Notes: generated from the letters alone by a model not told the origin. DNA of 64,000 nt from Echiichthys vipera (GCA_963691815.1 OY829666.1:620001-684000); one strand, 5' to 3'; counted from the stretch's first letter, positions 47,301 through 61,400 are shown. Numbers and translations: made by a program.

Positions 47301-49450
47301 GCCTAAACACGTGTTTAAGTTCCCTCTAGGAGCGAAAACGTGTACTAAAGTGCCGTCTTGAAAGCCAAAACAGGTGTTAAAGTGCTCTCCTGGGAGCCAA
47401 AATGTGTGCTTACGTGCTCTCTTAGGAACCCAAACAGGTGCTAAAGTGCCCTCTAGCAGCCCAAACACGTGCTAAAGTGCACTCTTGGGAGCCAAAACGT
47501 GTGCTAAAGTATCCTCTTTTTAGCCAAAACGTGTACTAAAGTGCCCACTAGGAGCCAAACATGCTATAGTACCCACTAGAAACCAAAACTTGTGCTAAAA
47601 TTCCCTCTAGGAGCCTAAACAAGTGGTAAAGTGCCCTCTAGAAAACAAAACTTTTGCTAAAGTGCACTCTTGGGAGCCAAAACATGAGCTAAAGTGTCCT
47701 CTAGGGGACAAAACTTGTGCTAAAGTGACCTCTAGGAGCCCAAACTCGTGCTAAAGTGCACTCTTGGAAGCCAAAATGTGTGCTAAATCATCCTCTTGGG
47801 AGCCAAAACATGTGCTAAAGTGCCCTCTAGGAGGCAAACATGCTAGAGTACCCTCTAGAAACCAAAACTTGTGCTAAAGTTCCCTCTAGGAGCCCAAACA
47901 CGTGTTAAAGTGTCCTCTAGGGGAAAAAAACTTTTGCGAAAGTGCCCTCTAGGAGCCTAAACACGTGCTTAAGTGCTCTCTAGGAGCCAAAACATGTGCT
48001 AAAGTACCGTCTTGGAAGCCAAAACGAGTGCTAAAGTGCCCTCTAGGACCAAAACTTGTGCTAAAATACCCTCTAGGAGCCCAAACACGTGGGAAAGTGT
48101 CTTCTACAAGCCAAACCCCGTGCTAAAGTGCCGTCTAGGAGCCTAAACACGTGCTTAAGTGCCCTCTAGGAACCAAAACGTGTGCTAAAGTGTCGTCTTG
48201 GAAGCCAAAATATGTGCTAAAATGAACTCTTAGGAGCTAAAACGTGTGCTAAAGTGCTCTCTTAGGAACCCAAACATGTGCTAAAGTGCTCTCTAGGAGC
48301 CAAAACATGTGCTAAAGTGTTGTCTTGGAAGCCAAAACGCGTGTTATAGTGCTCTCTTCGGAGCCAAAACTTGTGCTTAAGTATTCTCTTACGATTCCAA
48401 ACACATGCTAAAGTGCCCTCTAGGAGCCCAAACACGTGCTAAAGTGAACTCTTGGGAGCCAAAACGTGTGCTAAAGTATCCTCTTGGGAGCAAAAACGCG
48501 TGTTAAAGTATCCTCTTGGGAGCCAAAACTTGTGCTAATGTGCCCTCTAGAAACCTAAACACGTGTTAAAGTGTCCTCTAGGGGGAAAACCCGTGCGAAA
48601 GTGCCCTCTCGGAGCCTAAACACGTGCTTAAATTCCCTCTAGGAGCCCAAACACGTGCTTAAGTGCCCTCTAGGAGCCAAAACGTGTGCTAAAGTGTTGT
48701 CTTGGAAGCCAAAACGCGTGTTAAAGTGCTTTCTTCGGAGCCAAAACTTGTGCTTAAGTACTCTCTTACGAGCCCAAACACATGCTAAAGTGCCCTCTAG
48801 GAGCCCAAACACGTGCTAGAGTGCACTCTTTGGAGCCAAAACGTGTGCTAAAGTATCCTCTTGGGAGCCAAAACGCGTGCTAAAGTATCCTCTTGGGAGC
48901 CAAAACTTCTGCTAAAGTGCCCTCTAGGAGCCTAAACACGTGGTAAAGTGCCCTCTAGAAACCAAAACTTGCGCTAAAGTGCACTCTAGGAGCCCAAACA
49001 CGTGTTAAAGTGTCCTCTGCGAACCAAAACTTGTGCTAAAGTGCCCTCTAGGAGCCTAAACACGTGTTTAAGTTCCCTCTAGGAGCTAACATGTGTACTA
49101 AAGTGCAGTAATGGAAGCCAAAACATGTGTTAAAGTCCTCTCTTGGGAGCCAAAATGTGTGCTTACGTGCTCTCTTAGGAGCCCAAACACTTGCTAAAGT
49201 GCCCTCTAGCAGCCCAAACACGTGCTTAAGTTCCCTCTAGGAGCCAAAACTTGTACTAAAGTGATCTCTTGAGAGCCAAAACGTGTGCTAAGGTGCCGTC
49301 TTGGAAGCTTAAACGTGTGCTTAAGTCCTCTCTTGGGAGCCAAAACGTGTGCTAAAGTGCTCTCTTAGAAGCCCAAACACCTGTGAAGTGCCCTCTAGGA
49401 GCCCAAACATGTGTTTAAGTGTCCTCTAGGGTACAAAACTTGTGCTAAAG
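44327..49450. repeat. Higher-order repeat of about 2.7 kb, two copies
   Basis: TTAAACAAGCCC lies at 44327 and 46984 (2657 bp), CGATTCCAAACACATG at 45671 and 48392 (2721 bp), and GCAGTAATGGAAGCC at 46386 and 49105 (2719 bp). The roughly 62-64 bp difference between markers fits a two-monomer change inside one copy. Confidence 0.85.
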
Positions 49451-52400
49451 TGCCCTCTAGGTGCTCAAACACGCGCTGAAGTGCCCTCTAGAAACAAAAA
49501 CTTGTGCTAAAGTGCCCTCTAGGAGCCAAAACACGTGTTAAAGTTTCCTCTACGAGCCAAACCCAGTGCTAAAGTGCCCTCTCTGAGCCTAAACACGTGC
49601 TAAAGTGCCCTCTTTGGAGCCAAAATACGTGGTTAAGTCCCTTGTAGAAACCAAAACGTGTGCTAAAGTGCTGTCTTGGAAGCCAAAACGTGTGTTAAAG
49701 TGCTCTCTTGGAGCCAAAATGTGTGATAAAGTGCTCTCTTAGGAGCCAAAGCACGTGCTAAAGTGCCCTCTAGGAGCCCAAACAAGTGCTAAAGTGCCCT
49801 CTAGGAGCCCAAACACGTGCTAAAGTGCACTCTTGGGAGCCAAATAGTGTGCTAAAGTATCATCTTTTTAGCCAAAACGTGTACTAAAGTGCCCTCTAGG
49901 AGTCAAACATGCTAGAGTACCCTCTAGAAACCAAAACTTGTGCTAAAAATCCCTCTGTGAGCCTATACACGTTGTAACGTGCCCTCTAGAAACCAAAACT
50001 TGTGCTAAAGTGCCCTCTTAAGAGCCCAAACACCTGTAAAGTGCCCTCTAGGAGCCCAAACAAGTGCTAAAGTACTCTCTTGGAGCCCAACCAAGTGCTA
50101 AAGCGGCCTCTAGGAGCCCAAACACGTGCATTAGTGCCCTCTAGGAGCCAAAACTTGTGCTAAAGTACCCTCTAGGAGCTTAAACACGTGCTAAAGTGAC
50201 CTCTGCGAACCAAAACTTGTGCTAAAGTGCCCTCTTGGAGCCTAAACACGTGTTTAAGTTCCCTCTAGGAGCGAAAACGTGTACTAAAGGGCCGTCTTGG
50301 AAGCCAAAACATGTGTTAAAGTGCTCTCTTGGGAGCCAAAATGTGTGCTTACGTGCTCTCTTAGGAGCACAAACACGTGCTAAATTGCCCTCTAGGAGCC
50401 CAAACACATGCTTAAGTGCACTCTTGGGAGCCAAAACGTGTGCTAAAGTGCCGTCTTGGAAGGCCAAACATGTGCTATAGTGCACTCTTTGGAGCCAAAA
50501 CGTGTGCTAAAGTGCCCTCTAGGAGCCAATCATGCTAGAGTACCCTCTAAAAACCAAAACTTGTGCTAAAGTTCCCTCTAGGAGCCTGAACACGTTGTAA
50601 AGTGCCCTCTAAAATTCAAAAATTGTTTTAAAGTTCCCCCTAGGAGCCTAAACACGTGTTAAAGTGTAGGGGACAAAACTTCTGCTAAAGTGCTTTCTAG
50701 GAGCCTAACCACATGATAAAGTATCCTCTATGAGCAAAAATGTGTGCTAAAGTGCTCTCTTTAGAGCCAAAACTAAGGTGCCCTCTGGGTGCCTAAACAC
50801 GTGCTTAAGTACCGTCTAGGAGCCAAAACGTGTGCTAAAGTGGTCTCTTAGGAGCCCAAACACGTGCTAAAGTACCCTCTAGGAGCCCAAGAACGTGCTA
50901 AAGTGCACTCTTGGGAGCCAAAACTTGTGCTAAAGTATCCTCTTGGGAGCCAAAACTTGTGCTAAAGTGCCCTCTTGTAGACCAAACACGTGTTAAAGTG
51001 TCCTCTAGGGTACAAAACTTGTGCTATAGTGCCCTCTAGGAGCTTAAACACGCGCTGAAGTGCCATCTAGGAGCCAAAACGTAATCAACAGAGTCGTCTT
51101 GGAAGCTGAAACGTGTGCTAAAGTGCCCTCTAGAAACCAAAACTTGAGCTAAAGTGCCCTCTAGGAGCCAAAACACGTGTTAAAGTTTCCTCTACGAGCC
51201 AAACCCGGTGCTAAAGTGCCCTCTCGGAGCCTAAACACGTGCTAAAGTTCCCTCTTTGGAGCCAAAACACGTGGTTAAGTCCCTTGTAGAAACCAAAACT
51301 TGTGCTAAAGTGCTGTCTTGGAAGCCAAAACGTGTGTTAAAGTGCTCTCTTGGAGCCAAAACGTGCGCTAAAGTGCTCTCTTAGCAGCCAAAGCACGTGC
51401 TAAAGTGCCCTCTAGGAGCCCAAAAAAGTGCTAAAGTGCCCTCTAGGAGCCCAAACACGTGCTAAATTGCACTCTTGGGAGCCAAAACGTGCGCTAAAGT
51501 GTGGTCTTGGAAGCCAAAACGCGTGTTAAAGTGCTCTCTTCGGAGCCAAAACGCGTGCTTAAGTACTCTCTTAGAAGCACAAACACGTGCTGAAGTGCCC
51601 TCTAGGAGACCAAACACGTGCTAAAGTGCACTCTTGGGAGCCAAAAAGTGTGCTAAAGTATCATCTTTTTAGCCAAAACGTGTACTAAAGTGCCCTCTAG
51701 GAGCCAAACATGCTAGAGTACCCACTAGAAACCAAAACTTGTGCTAAAATTCCCTCTGTGAGCCTAAACACGTTGTAATGTGCCCTCTAGAAACCAAAAC
51801 TTGTGCTAAAGTGCCCTCTAGGAGCCTAAACACATGCTTAAGTTCCCTCTAGGAGCCAAAACTTGTACTAAAGTGATCTCTTGAGAGCCAAAACTTGTGC
51901 TAAGGTGCCGTCTTGGAAGCTAAAACGTGTGCCTAAGTCCTCTCTTGGGAACCAAAACGTGTGCTAAAGTGCTCTCTTAGGAGCCCAAACACCTGTAAAG
52001 TGCCTTCTAGGAGCCCAAACACGTGCTAAAGTACTCTTTTGGAGCACAACCAAGTGCTAAAGTGGCCTCTAGGAGCCCAAAATCGTGCATAAGTGCCCTC
52101 TAGGAGCCAAAACGTGTGCTAAAGTGTTGTCTTGGAAGCCAAAACACGTGTTAAAGTGCTCTCTTCGGAGCCAAAACTTGTGCTTAAGTACTCTCTTACG
52201 AGCCCAAAAACATGCTAAAGTGCCCTCTAGGAGCCCAAACACGTGCTAAAGTGCACTCTTGGGAGCCAAAATGTGTGCTAAAGTATCCTCTTGGGAGCCA
52301 AAACGCGTGCTAAAGTATCCTCTTCGGAGCCAAAACTTGTGCTAAAGTGCCCTCTAAGAGCCCAAACACGTGTTAAAGTGTCCTCTAGGGTACAAAACTT

Positions 52401-54182
52401 GTGCTAAAGTACCCTCTAGGAGCTTAAACACGTGCTAAAGTGCCCTCTAGGAGCCAAAACGTGATCTAAAGTGTAGTTTTGGAAGCTAAAACGTGTGCAT
52501 TAGTGCGCTCTAGAAACCGAAACTTGAACTGAAGTGCCCTCTAGGAGCCAAAACACGTGTTAAAGTTTCCTCTATGAGCCAAACCCTGTGCTAAATGACC
52601 TCTCGGAGCCTAAACACATGCTAAAGTGCCCTCTTTGGAGCCAAAACGTGTGCTAAAGTGTCCTCTAGGAGCCAAACATGCTAGAGTTCCCTCTAGAAAA
52701 CCAAAACTTGTGCTAAAGTGCCCTCTAAGAGCCTAAAAACGTGGTACAGTGCCCTATTGAAACCAAAATCGGTGCTAAAGTGCCGTCTTGGAAGCCAAAA
52801 CGTGTGCTATAGCACTCTCTTGGGAGCCAAACATGCTAGTTGCACGCAAAAGTGCCCTCTAGGAGCCTAAACACGTGCTAAAGTGCTCTCTAGGAGCCAA
52901 AACGTGTGCTAAAGTGTCGTCTTGGAAGCCAAAACATGTGCTAAAATGATCTCTTACGAGCCCAAACATGTGCTAAAGTGCTCTCTAGGAGCCCAAACAT
53001 GTGCTAAAGTGCACTCTTTGGAGCTAAAATGTGTGCTAAAGTATCCTCTTGGGAGCCAAAATGTGTTCTTTAGTGCCCTCTAAGAGCCAAACATGCTAGA
53101 GTACCCTCTAGAAACAAAAACTTGTGTTAAAGTGCACTCTTTGGAGCCAAACATGCGAAACCAAAACTTGTGCTAAAGTTCGATCTAGGAGCCTAAACCC
53201 GTGGTAAAGTGACCTGTAGAAACCAAAACTTGTGCTAAAGTGTCATCTAGGAGCCCAAACACGTGTTAAAGTGTCCTCTAGGGGACAAAACTTGCGCTAA
53301 AGTGCCCTCTAGGAGCCTAAACACGTGCAGTAGTGCCTTCTAGGAGCCTAAACACGTGCTTAAGTGCACTCTTGGGAGCCAAAATGTGTGCTAAAGTATC
53401 CTCTTGGGAGCCATAACGCGTGCTAAAGTGCCGTCTTGGAAGCCAAAACATGTGCTAAAGTGCTCTCTTTGGAGCCAAAACGTGTGCTAAAGTGCTCTCT
53501 TGGGAGCCCAAACACATGCTTAAGTGCCCTCTAGTTGCCCAAACACGTGCTAAAGTGCACTCTTGGGAGCCAAAATGTGTGCTAAAGTATCATCTTTTTA
53601 GCCAAAACGTGTACTAAAGTGCCCTCTAGGAGCCAAACATGCTAGAGTACCCACTAGAAACCAAAAATTGTGCTAAAATTCCCTCTGTGAGCCTAAACAC
53701 GTTGTAATGTGCCCTCTAGAAACCAAAACTTGTGCTAAAGTGCCCTCTAGGAGCCTAAACACGTGCTTAAGTTCCCTCTAGGAGCCAAAACTTGTACTAA
53801 AGTGATCTCTTGAGAGCCAAAACTTGTGCTAAGGTGCCGTCTTGGAAGCTAAAACGTGTGCTTAAGTCCTCTCTTGGGAACATAAACGTGTGCTAAAGTG
53901 CTCTCTTAGGAGTCCAAACACCTGTAAAGTGCCTTCTAGGAGCCCAAACACGTGCTAAAGTACTCTTTTGGAGCACAACCAAGTGCTAAAGTGGCCTCTA
54001 GGAGCCCAAAATCGTGCATAAGTGCCCTCTAGGAGCCAAAACGTGTGCTAAAGTGTTGTCTTGGAAGCCAAAACACGTGTTAAAGTGCTCTCTTCAGAGC
54101 CAAAACTTGTGCTTAAGTACTCTCTTACGAGCCCAAAAACATGCTAAAGTGCCCTCTAGGAGCCCAAATTTGTGATAAAGTG

Positions 54183-54335
54183 GGCCTGTGAATGTTCTCA
54201 TTCGTCCAGGTCATCGTTATCCTCAAAGCAATTTCAGTCAAAAACAACTGGACTGGTTGTTTGTCTAGGAAGACGTTTCACCTCTCATCCAAGAGGCTTC
54301 ATCAGTTCATGTACGCATCTGACCAGGCTGGGACT
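54183..54335. mobile_element. 153-bp foreign insert, copy 1 (unclassified dispersed repeat)
   Basis: A non-satellite segment starting GGCCTGTGAATGTTC and ending CAGGCTGGGACT breaks the array. It contains the small hairpin CCTCTCATCCAAGAGG. It looks like a fragment of a dispersed fish repeat (the AAGACGTTTCACCTCTC region feels familiar), but I cannot assign a family. No tRNA-type promoter boxes are evident. It is flanked by GTGATAAAGTG and GTGCTAAAGTG, which could be a target duplication but is also just monomer sequence. Confidence 0.8.
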
Positions 54336-57300
54336 GTGCTAAAGTGCCCTCTAAGAGCCCAAACACGTGTTAAAGTGTCCTCTAGGGTACAAAACTTGTG
54401 CTAAAGTACCCTCTAGGAGCTTAAACACATGCTAAAGTGCCCTCTAGGAGCCAAAACGTGATCTAAAGTGTAGTTTTGGAAGCTAAAACGTGTGCAAAAG
54501 TGCGCTCTAGAAACCGAAACTTGAACTAAAGTGCCCTCTAGGAGCCAAAACACGTGTTAAAGTTTCCTCTATGAGCCAAACCCTGTGCTAAATGACCTCT
54601 CGGAGCCTAAAAACATGCTAAAGTGCCCTATTGAAACCAAAATCGGTGCTAAAGTGCACTCTTGGAAGCCAAAACGTGTGCTATAGCACTCTCTTGGGAG
54701 CCAAACATGCTAGTTGCACGCAAAAGTGCCCTCTAGGATCCTAAACACGTGCTAAAGTGCTCTCTAGGAGCCAAAACATGTGCTAAAGTGCACTCTTTGG
54801 AGCTAAAATGTGTGCTTAAGTATCCTCTTGGGAGCCAAAATGTGTGCTTTAGTGCCCTCTAAGAGCCAAACATGCTAGAGTACCCTCTAGAAACCAAAAC
54901 TTGTGTTAAAGTGCACTCTTTGGAGCCAAACATGCGAAACCAAAACTTGTGCTAAAGTTCGATCTAGGAGCCTAAACCCGTGGTAAAGTGACCTGTAGAA
55001 ACCAAAACTTGTGCTAAAGTGTCATCTAGGAGCCCAAACACGTGTTAAAGTGTCCTCTAGGGGACAAAACTTGCGCTAAAGTGCCCTCTAGGAGCCTAAA
55101 CACGTGCAGTAGTGCCCTCTAGGAGCCTAAACACGTGCTTAAGTGCACTCTTGGGAGCCAAAATGTGTGCTAAAGTATCCTCTTGGGAGCCATAACGCGT
55201 GCTAAAGTGCCGTCTTGGAAGCCAAAACATGTGCTAAAGTGCTCTCTTTGGAGCCAAAACGTGTGCTAAAGTGCTCTCTTGGGAGCCCAAACACATGCTT
55301 AAGTGCCCTCTAGTTGCCCAAACACGTGCTAAAGTGCACTCTTGGGAGCCAAAATGTGTGCTTAAGTATCATCTTTTTAGCCAAAACGTGTACTAAAGTG
55401 CCCTCTAGGAGCCAAACATGCTAGAGTACCCACTAGAAACCAAAACTTGTGCTAAAATTCCCTCTGTGAGCCTAAACACGTTGTAATGTGCCCTCTAGAA
55501 ACCAAAACTTGTGCTAAAGTGCCCTCTAGGAGCCTAAACACGTGCTAAAGTACCCTCTAGGAGCTTAAACACGTGCTAAAGTGCCCTCTAGGAGCCAAAA
55601 CGTGATCTAAAGTGTAGTTTTGGAAGCTAAAACGTGTGCAAAAGTGCGCTCTAGAAACCGAAACTTGAACTAAAGTGCCCTCTAGGAGCCAAAACACGTG
55701 TTAAAGTTTCCTCTATGAGCCAAACCCTGTGCTAAATGACCTCTCGGAGCCTAAAAACATGCTAAAGTGCCCTCTTTGGTGCCAAAACGTGTGCTAAAGT
55801 GTCCTCTAGGAGCCAAACATGCTAGAGTTCCCTCTAGAAAACCAAAACTTGTGCTAAAGTGCCCTCTAGGAGCCTAAAAACGTGGTACAGTGCCCTATTG
55901 AAACCAAAATCGGTGCTAAAGTGCACTCTTGGAAGCCAAAACGTGTGCTATAGCACTCTCTTGGGAGCCAAACATGCTAGTTGCACGCAAAAGTGCCCTC
56001 TAGGATCCTAAACACGTGCTAAAGTGCTCTCTAGGAGCCAAAACGTGTGCTAAAGTGTCGTCTTGGAAGCCAAAACATGTGCTAAAATGATCTCTTACGA
56101 GCCCAAACATGTGCTAAAGTGCTCTCTAGGAGCCCAAACATGTGCTAAAGTGCACTCTTTGGAGCTAAAATGTGTGCTAAAGTATCCTCTTGGGAGCCAA
56201 AATGTGTGCTTTAGTGCCCTCTAAGAGCCAAATATGCTAGAGTACCCTCTAGAAACCAAAACTTGTGTTAAAGTGCACTCTTTGGAGCCAAACATGCGAA
56301 ACCAAAACTTGTGCTAAAGTTCGATCTAGGAGCCTAAACCCGTGGTAAAGTGACCTGTAGAAACCAAAACTTGTGCTAAAGTGTCATCTAGGAGCCCAAA
56401 CACGTGTTAAAGTGTCCTCTAGGGGACAAAACTTGCGCTAAAGTGCCCTCTAGGAGCCTAAACACGTGCAGTAGTGCCCTCTAGGAGCCTAAACACGTGC
56501 TTAAGTGCACTCTTGGGAGCCAAAATGTGTGCTAAAGTATCCTCTTGGGAGCCATAACGCGTGCTAAAGTGCCGTCTTGGAAGCCAAAACATGTGCTAAA
56601 GTGCTCTCTTTGGAGCCAAAACGTGTGCTAAAGTGCTCTCTTGGGAGCCCAAACACATGCTTAAGTGCCCTCTAGTTGCCCAAACACGTGCTAAAGTGCA
56701 CTCTTGGGAGCCAAAATGTGTGCTTAAGTATCATCTTTTTAGCCAAAACGTGTACTAAAGTGCCCTCTAGGAGCCAAACATGCTAGAGTACCCACTAGAA
56801 ACCAAAACTTGTGCTAAAATTCCCTCTGTGAGCCTAAACACGTTGTAATGTGCCCTCTAGAAACCAAAACTTGTGCTAAAGTGCCCTCTAGGAGCCTAAA
56901 CACGTGCTTAAGTTCCCTCTAGGAGCCAAAACTTGTACTAAAGTGATCTCTTGAGAGCCAAAACTTGTGCTAAGGTGCCGTCTTGGAAGCTAAAACGTGT
57001 GCTTAAGTCCTCTCTTGGGAACCAAAACGTGTGCTAAAGTGTCGTCTTGGAAGCCAAAACATGTGCTAAAATGATCTGTTACGAGCCCAAACATGTGCTA
57101 AAGTGCTCTCTAGGAGCCCAAACATGTGCTAAAGTGCACTCTTTGGAGCTAAAATGTGTGCTAAAGTATCCTCTTGGGAGCCAAAATGTGTGCTTTAGTG
57201 CCCTCTAAGAGCCAAACATGCTAGAGTACCCTCTAGAAACCAAAACTTGTGTTAAAGTGCACTCTTTGGAGCCAAACATGCGAAACCAAAACTTGTGCTA

Positions 57301-58307
57301 AAGTTCGATCTAGGAGCCTAAACCCGTGGTAAAGTGACCTGTAGAAACCGAAACTTGTGCTAAAGTGTCATCTAGGAGCCCAAACACGTGTTAAAGTGTC
57401 CTCTAGGGGACAAAACTTGCGCTAAAGTGCCCTCTAGGAGCCTAAACACGTGCAGTAGTGCCCTCTAGGAGCCTAAACACGTGCTTAAGTGCACTCTTGG
57501 GAGCCAAAATGTGTGCTAAAGTATCCTCTTGGGAGCCATAACGCGTGCTAAAGTGCCGTCTTGGAAGCCAAAACATGTGCTAAAGTGCTCTCTTTGGAGC
57601 CAAAACGTGTGCTAAAGTGCTCTCTTGGGAGCCCAAACACATGCTTAAGTGCCCTCTAGTTGCCCAAACACGTGCTAAAGTGCACTCTTGGGAGCCAAAA
57701 TGTGTGCTTAAGTATCATCTTTTTAGCCAAAACGTGTACTAAAGTGCCCTCTAGGAGCCAAACATGCTAGAGTACCCACTAGAAACCAAAACTTGTGCTA
57801 AAATTCCCTCTGTGAGCCTAAACACGTTGTAATGTGCCCTCTAGAAACCAAAACTTGTGCTAAAGTGCCCTCTAGGAGCCTAAACACGTGCTTAAGTTCC
57901 CTCTAGGAGCCAAAACTTGTACTAAAGTGATCTCTTGAGAGCCAAAACTTGTGCTAAGGTGCCGTCTTGGAAGCTAAAACGTGTGCTTAAGTCCTCTCTT
58001 GGGAACCAAAACGTGTGCTAAAGTGCTCTCTTAGGAGCCCAAACACCTGTAAAGTGCCTTCTAGGAGCCCAAACACGTGCTAAAGTACTCTTTTGGAGCA
58101 CAACCAAGTGCTAAAGTGGCCTCTAGGAGCCCAAAATCGTGCATAAGTGCCCTCTAGGAGCCAAAACGTGTGCTAAAGTGTTGTCTTGGAAGCCAAAACA
58201 CGTGTTAAAGTGCTCTCTTCGGAGCCAAAACTTGTGCTTAAGTACTCTCTTACGAGCCCAAAAACATGCTAAAGTGCCCTCTAGGAGCCCAAATTTGTGC
58301 TAAAGTG

Positions 58308-58460
58308 GGCCTGTGAATGTTCTCATTCGTCCAGGTCATCGTTATCCTCAAAGCAATTTCAGTCAAAAACAACTGGACTGGTTGTTTGTCTAGGAAGACG
58401 TTTCACCTCTCATCCAAGAGGCTTCATCAGTTCATGTACGCATCTGACCAGGCTGGGACT
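58308..58460. mobile_element. 153-bp foreign insert, copy 2 (identical to copy 1)
   Basis: Identical by eye over its full length to the segment at 54183-54335 and exactly 4125 bp from it, in the same satellite context. The equivalent satellite position near 52220 and near 62940 lacks it. It was therefore duplicated together with its surrounding higher-order repeat, not inserted twice. Confidence 0.88.
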
Positions 58461-61400
58461 GTGCTAAAGTGCCCTCTAAGAGCCCAAACACGTGTTAAAG
58501 TGTCCTCTAGGGTACAAAACTTGTGCTAAAGTACCCTCTAGGAGCTTAAACACGTGCTAAAGTGCCCTCTAGGAGCCAAAACGTGATCTAAAGTGTAGTT
58601 TTGGAAGCTAAAACGTGTGCAAAAGTGCGCTCTAGAAACCGAAACTTGAACTAAAGTGCCCTCTAGGAGCCAAAACACGTGTTAAAGTTTCCTCTATGAG
58701 CCAAACCCTGTGCTAAATGACCTCTCGGAGCCTAAAAACATGCTAAAGTGCCCTCTTTGGAGCCAAAACGTGTGCTAAAGTGTCCTCTAGGAGCCAAACA
58801 TGCTAGAGTTCCCTCTAGAAAACCAAAACTTGTGCTAAAGTGCCCTCTAGGAGCCTAAAAACGTGGTACAGTGCCCTATTGAAACCAAAATCGGTGCTAA
58901 AGTGCACTCTTGGAAGCCAAAACGTGTGCTATAGCACTCTCTTGGGAGCCAAACATGCTAGTTGCACGCAAAAGTGCCCTCTAGGATCCTAAACACGTGC
59001 TAAAGTGCTCTCTAGGAGCCAAAACGTGTGCTAAAGTGTCGTCTTGGAAGCCAAAACATGTGCTAAAATGATCTCTTACGAGCCCAAACATGTGCTAAAG
59101 TGCTCTCTAGGAGCCCAAACATGTGCTAAAGTGCACTCTTTGGAGCTAAAATGTGTGCTAAAGTATCCTCTTGGGAGCCAAAATGTGTGCTTTAGTGCCC
59201 TCTAAGAGCCAAACATGCTAGAGTACCCTCTAGAAACCAAAACTTGTGTTAAAGTGCACTCTTTGGAGCCAAACATGCGAAACCAAAACTTGTGCTAAAG
59301 TTCGATCTAGGAGCCTAAACCCGTGGTAAAGTGACCTGTAGAAACCAAAACTTGTGCTAAAGTGTCATCTAGGAGCCCAAACACGTGTTAAAGTGTCCTC
59401 TAGGGGACAAAACTTGCGCTAAAGTGCCCTCTAGGAGCCTAAACACGTGCAGTAGTGCCCTCTAGGAGCCTAAACACGTGCTTAAGTGCACTCTTGGGAG
59501 CCAAAATGTGTGCTAAAGTATCCTCTTGGGAGCCATAACGCGTGCTAAAGTGCCGTCTTGGAAGCCAAAACATGTGCTAAAGTGCTCTCTTTGGAGCCAA
59601 AACGTGTGCTAAAGTGCTCTCTTGGGAGCCCAAACACATGCTTAAGTGCCCTCTAGTTGCCCAAACACGTGCTAAAGTGCACTCGTTGGAGCCAAAATGT
59701 GTGCTTAAGTATCATCTTTTTAGCCAAAACGTGTACTAAAGTGCCCTCTAGGAGCCAAACATGCTAGAGTACCCACTAGAAACCAAAACTTGTGCTAAAA
59801 TTCCCTCTGTGAGCCTAAACACGTTGTAATGTGCCCTCTAGAAACCAAAACTTGTGCTAAAGTGCCCTCTAGGAGCCTAAACACGTGCTAAAGTACCCTC
59901 TAGGAGCTTAAACACGTGCTAAAGTGCCCTCTAGGAGCCAAAACGTGATCTAAAGTGTAGTTTTGGAAGCTAAAACGTGTGCAAAAGTGCGCTCTAGAAA
60001 CCGAAACTTGAACTAAAGTGCCCTCTAGGAGCCAAAACACGTGTTAAAGTTTCCTCTATGAGCCAAACCCTGTGCTAAATGACCTCTCGGAGCCTAAAAA
60101 CATGCTAAAGTGCCCTCTTTGGAGCCAAAACGTGTGCTAAAGTGTCCTCTAGGAGCCAAACATGCTAGAGTTCCCTCTAGAAAACCAAAACTTGTGCTAA
60201 AGTGCCCTCTAGGAGCCTAAAAACGTGGTACAGTGCCCTATTGAAACCAAAATCGGTGCTAAAGTGCACTCTTGGAAGCCAAAACGTGTGCTATAGCACT
60301 CTCTTGGGAGCCAAACATGCTAGTTGCACGCAAAAGTGCCCTCTAGGATCCTAAACACGTGCTAAAGTGCTCTCTAGGAGCCAAAACGTGTGCTAAAGTG
60401 TCGTCTTGGAAGCCAAAACATGTGCTAAAATGATCTCTTACGAGCCCAAACATGTGCTAAAGTGCTCTCTAGGAGCCCAAACATGTGCTAAAGTGCACTC
60501 TTTGGAGCTAAAATGTGTGCTAAAGTATCCTCTTGGGAGCCAAAATGTGTGCTTTAGTGCCCTCTAAGAGCCAAACATGCTAGAGTACCCTCTAGAAACC
60601 AAAACTTGTGTTAAAGTGCACTCTTTGGAGCCAAACATGCGAAACCAAAACTTGTGCTAAAGTTCGATCTAGGAGCCTAAACCCGTGGTAAAGTGACCTG
60701 TAGAAACCAAAACTTGTGCTAAAGTGTCATCTAGGAGCCCAAACACGTGTTAAAGTGTCCTCTAGGGGACAAAACTTGCGCTAAAGTGCCCTCTAGGAGC
60801 CTAAACACGTGCAGTAGTGCCCTCTAGGAGCCTAAACACGTGCTTAAGTGCACTCTTGGGAGCCAAAATGTGTGCTAAAGTATCCTCTTGGGAGCCATAA
60901 CGCGTGCTAAAGTGCCGTCTTGGAAGCCAAAACATGTGCTAAAGTGCTCTCTTTGGAGCCAAAACGTGTGCTAAAGTGCTCTCTTGGGAGCCCAAACACA
61001 TGCTTAAGTGCCCTCTAGTTGCCCAAACACGTGCTAAAGTGCACTCGTTGGAGCCAAACATGCTAGAGTACCCACTAGAAACCAAAACTTGTGCTAAAAT
61101 TCCCTCTGTGAGCCTAAACACGTTGTAATGTGCCCTCTAGAAACCAAAACTTGTGCTAAAGTGCCCTCTAGGAGCCTAAACACGTGCTAAAGTACCCTCT
61201 AGGAGCTTAAACACGTGCTAAAGTGCCCTCTAGGAGCCAAAACGTGATCTAAAGTGTAGTTTTGGAAGCTAAAACGTGTGCAAAAGTGCGCTCTAGAAAC
61301 CGAAACTTGAACTAAAGTGCCCTCTAGGAGCCAAAACACGTGTTAAAGTTTCCTCTATGAGCCAAACCCTGTGCTAAATGACCTCTCGGAGCCTAAAAAC

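Noticed and set aside
54172..54346. 11-bp target-site duplication around the 153-bp insert
   Set aside because: GTGCTAAAGTG occurs in most monomers, so matching flanks are expected by chance and cannot prove retroposition.
54192..54404. A 70-codon frame covering the 153-bp insert and adjoining satellite, present identically at 58317-58529
   Set aside because: Most of it is the duplicated non-satellite insert running into satellite. Its identity reflects recent duplication, not coding constraint, and no protein family is recognised.
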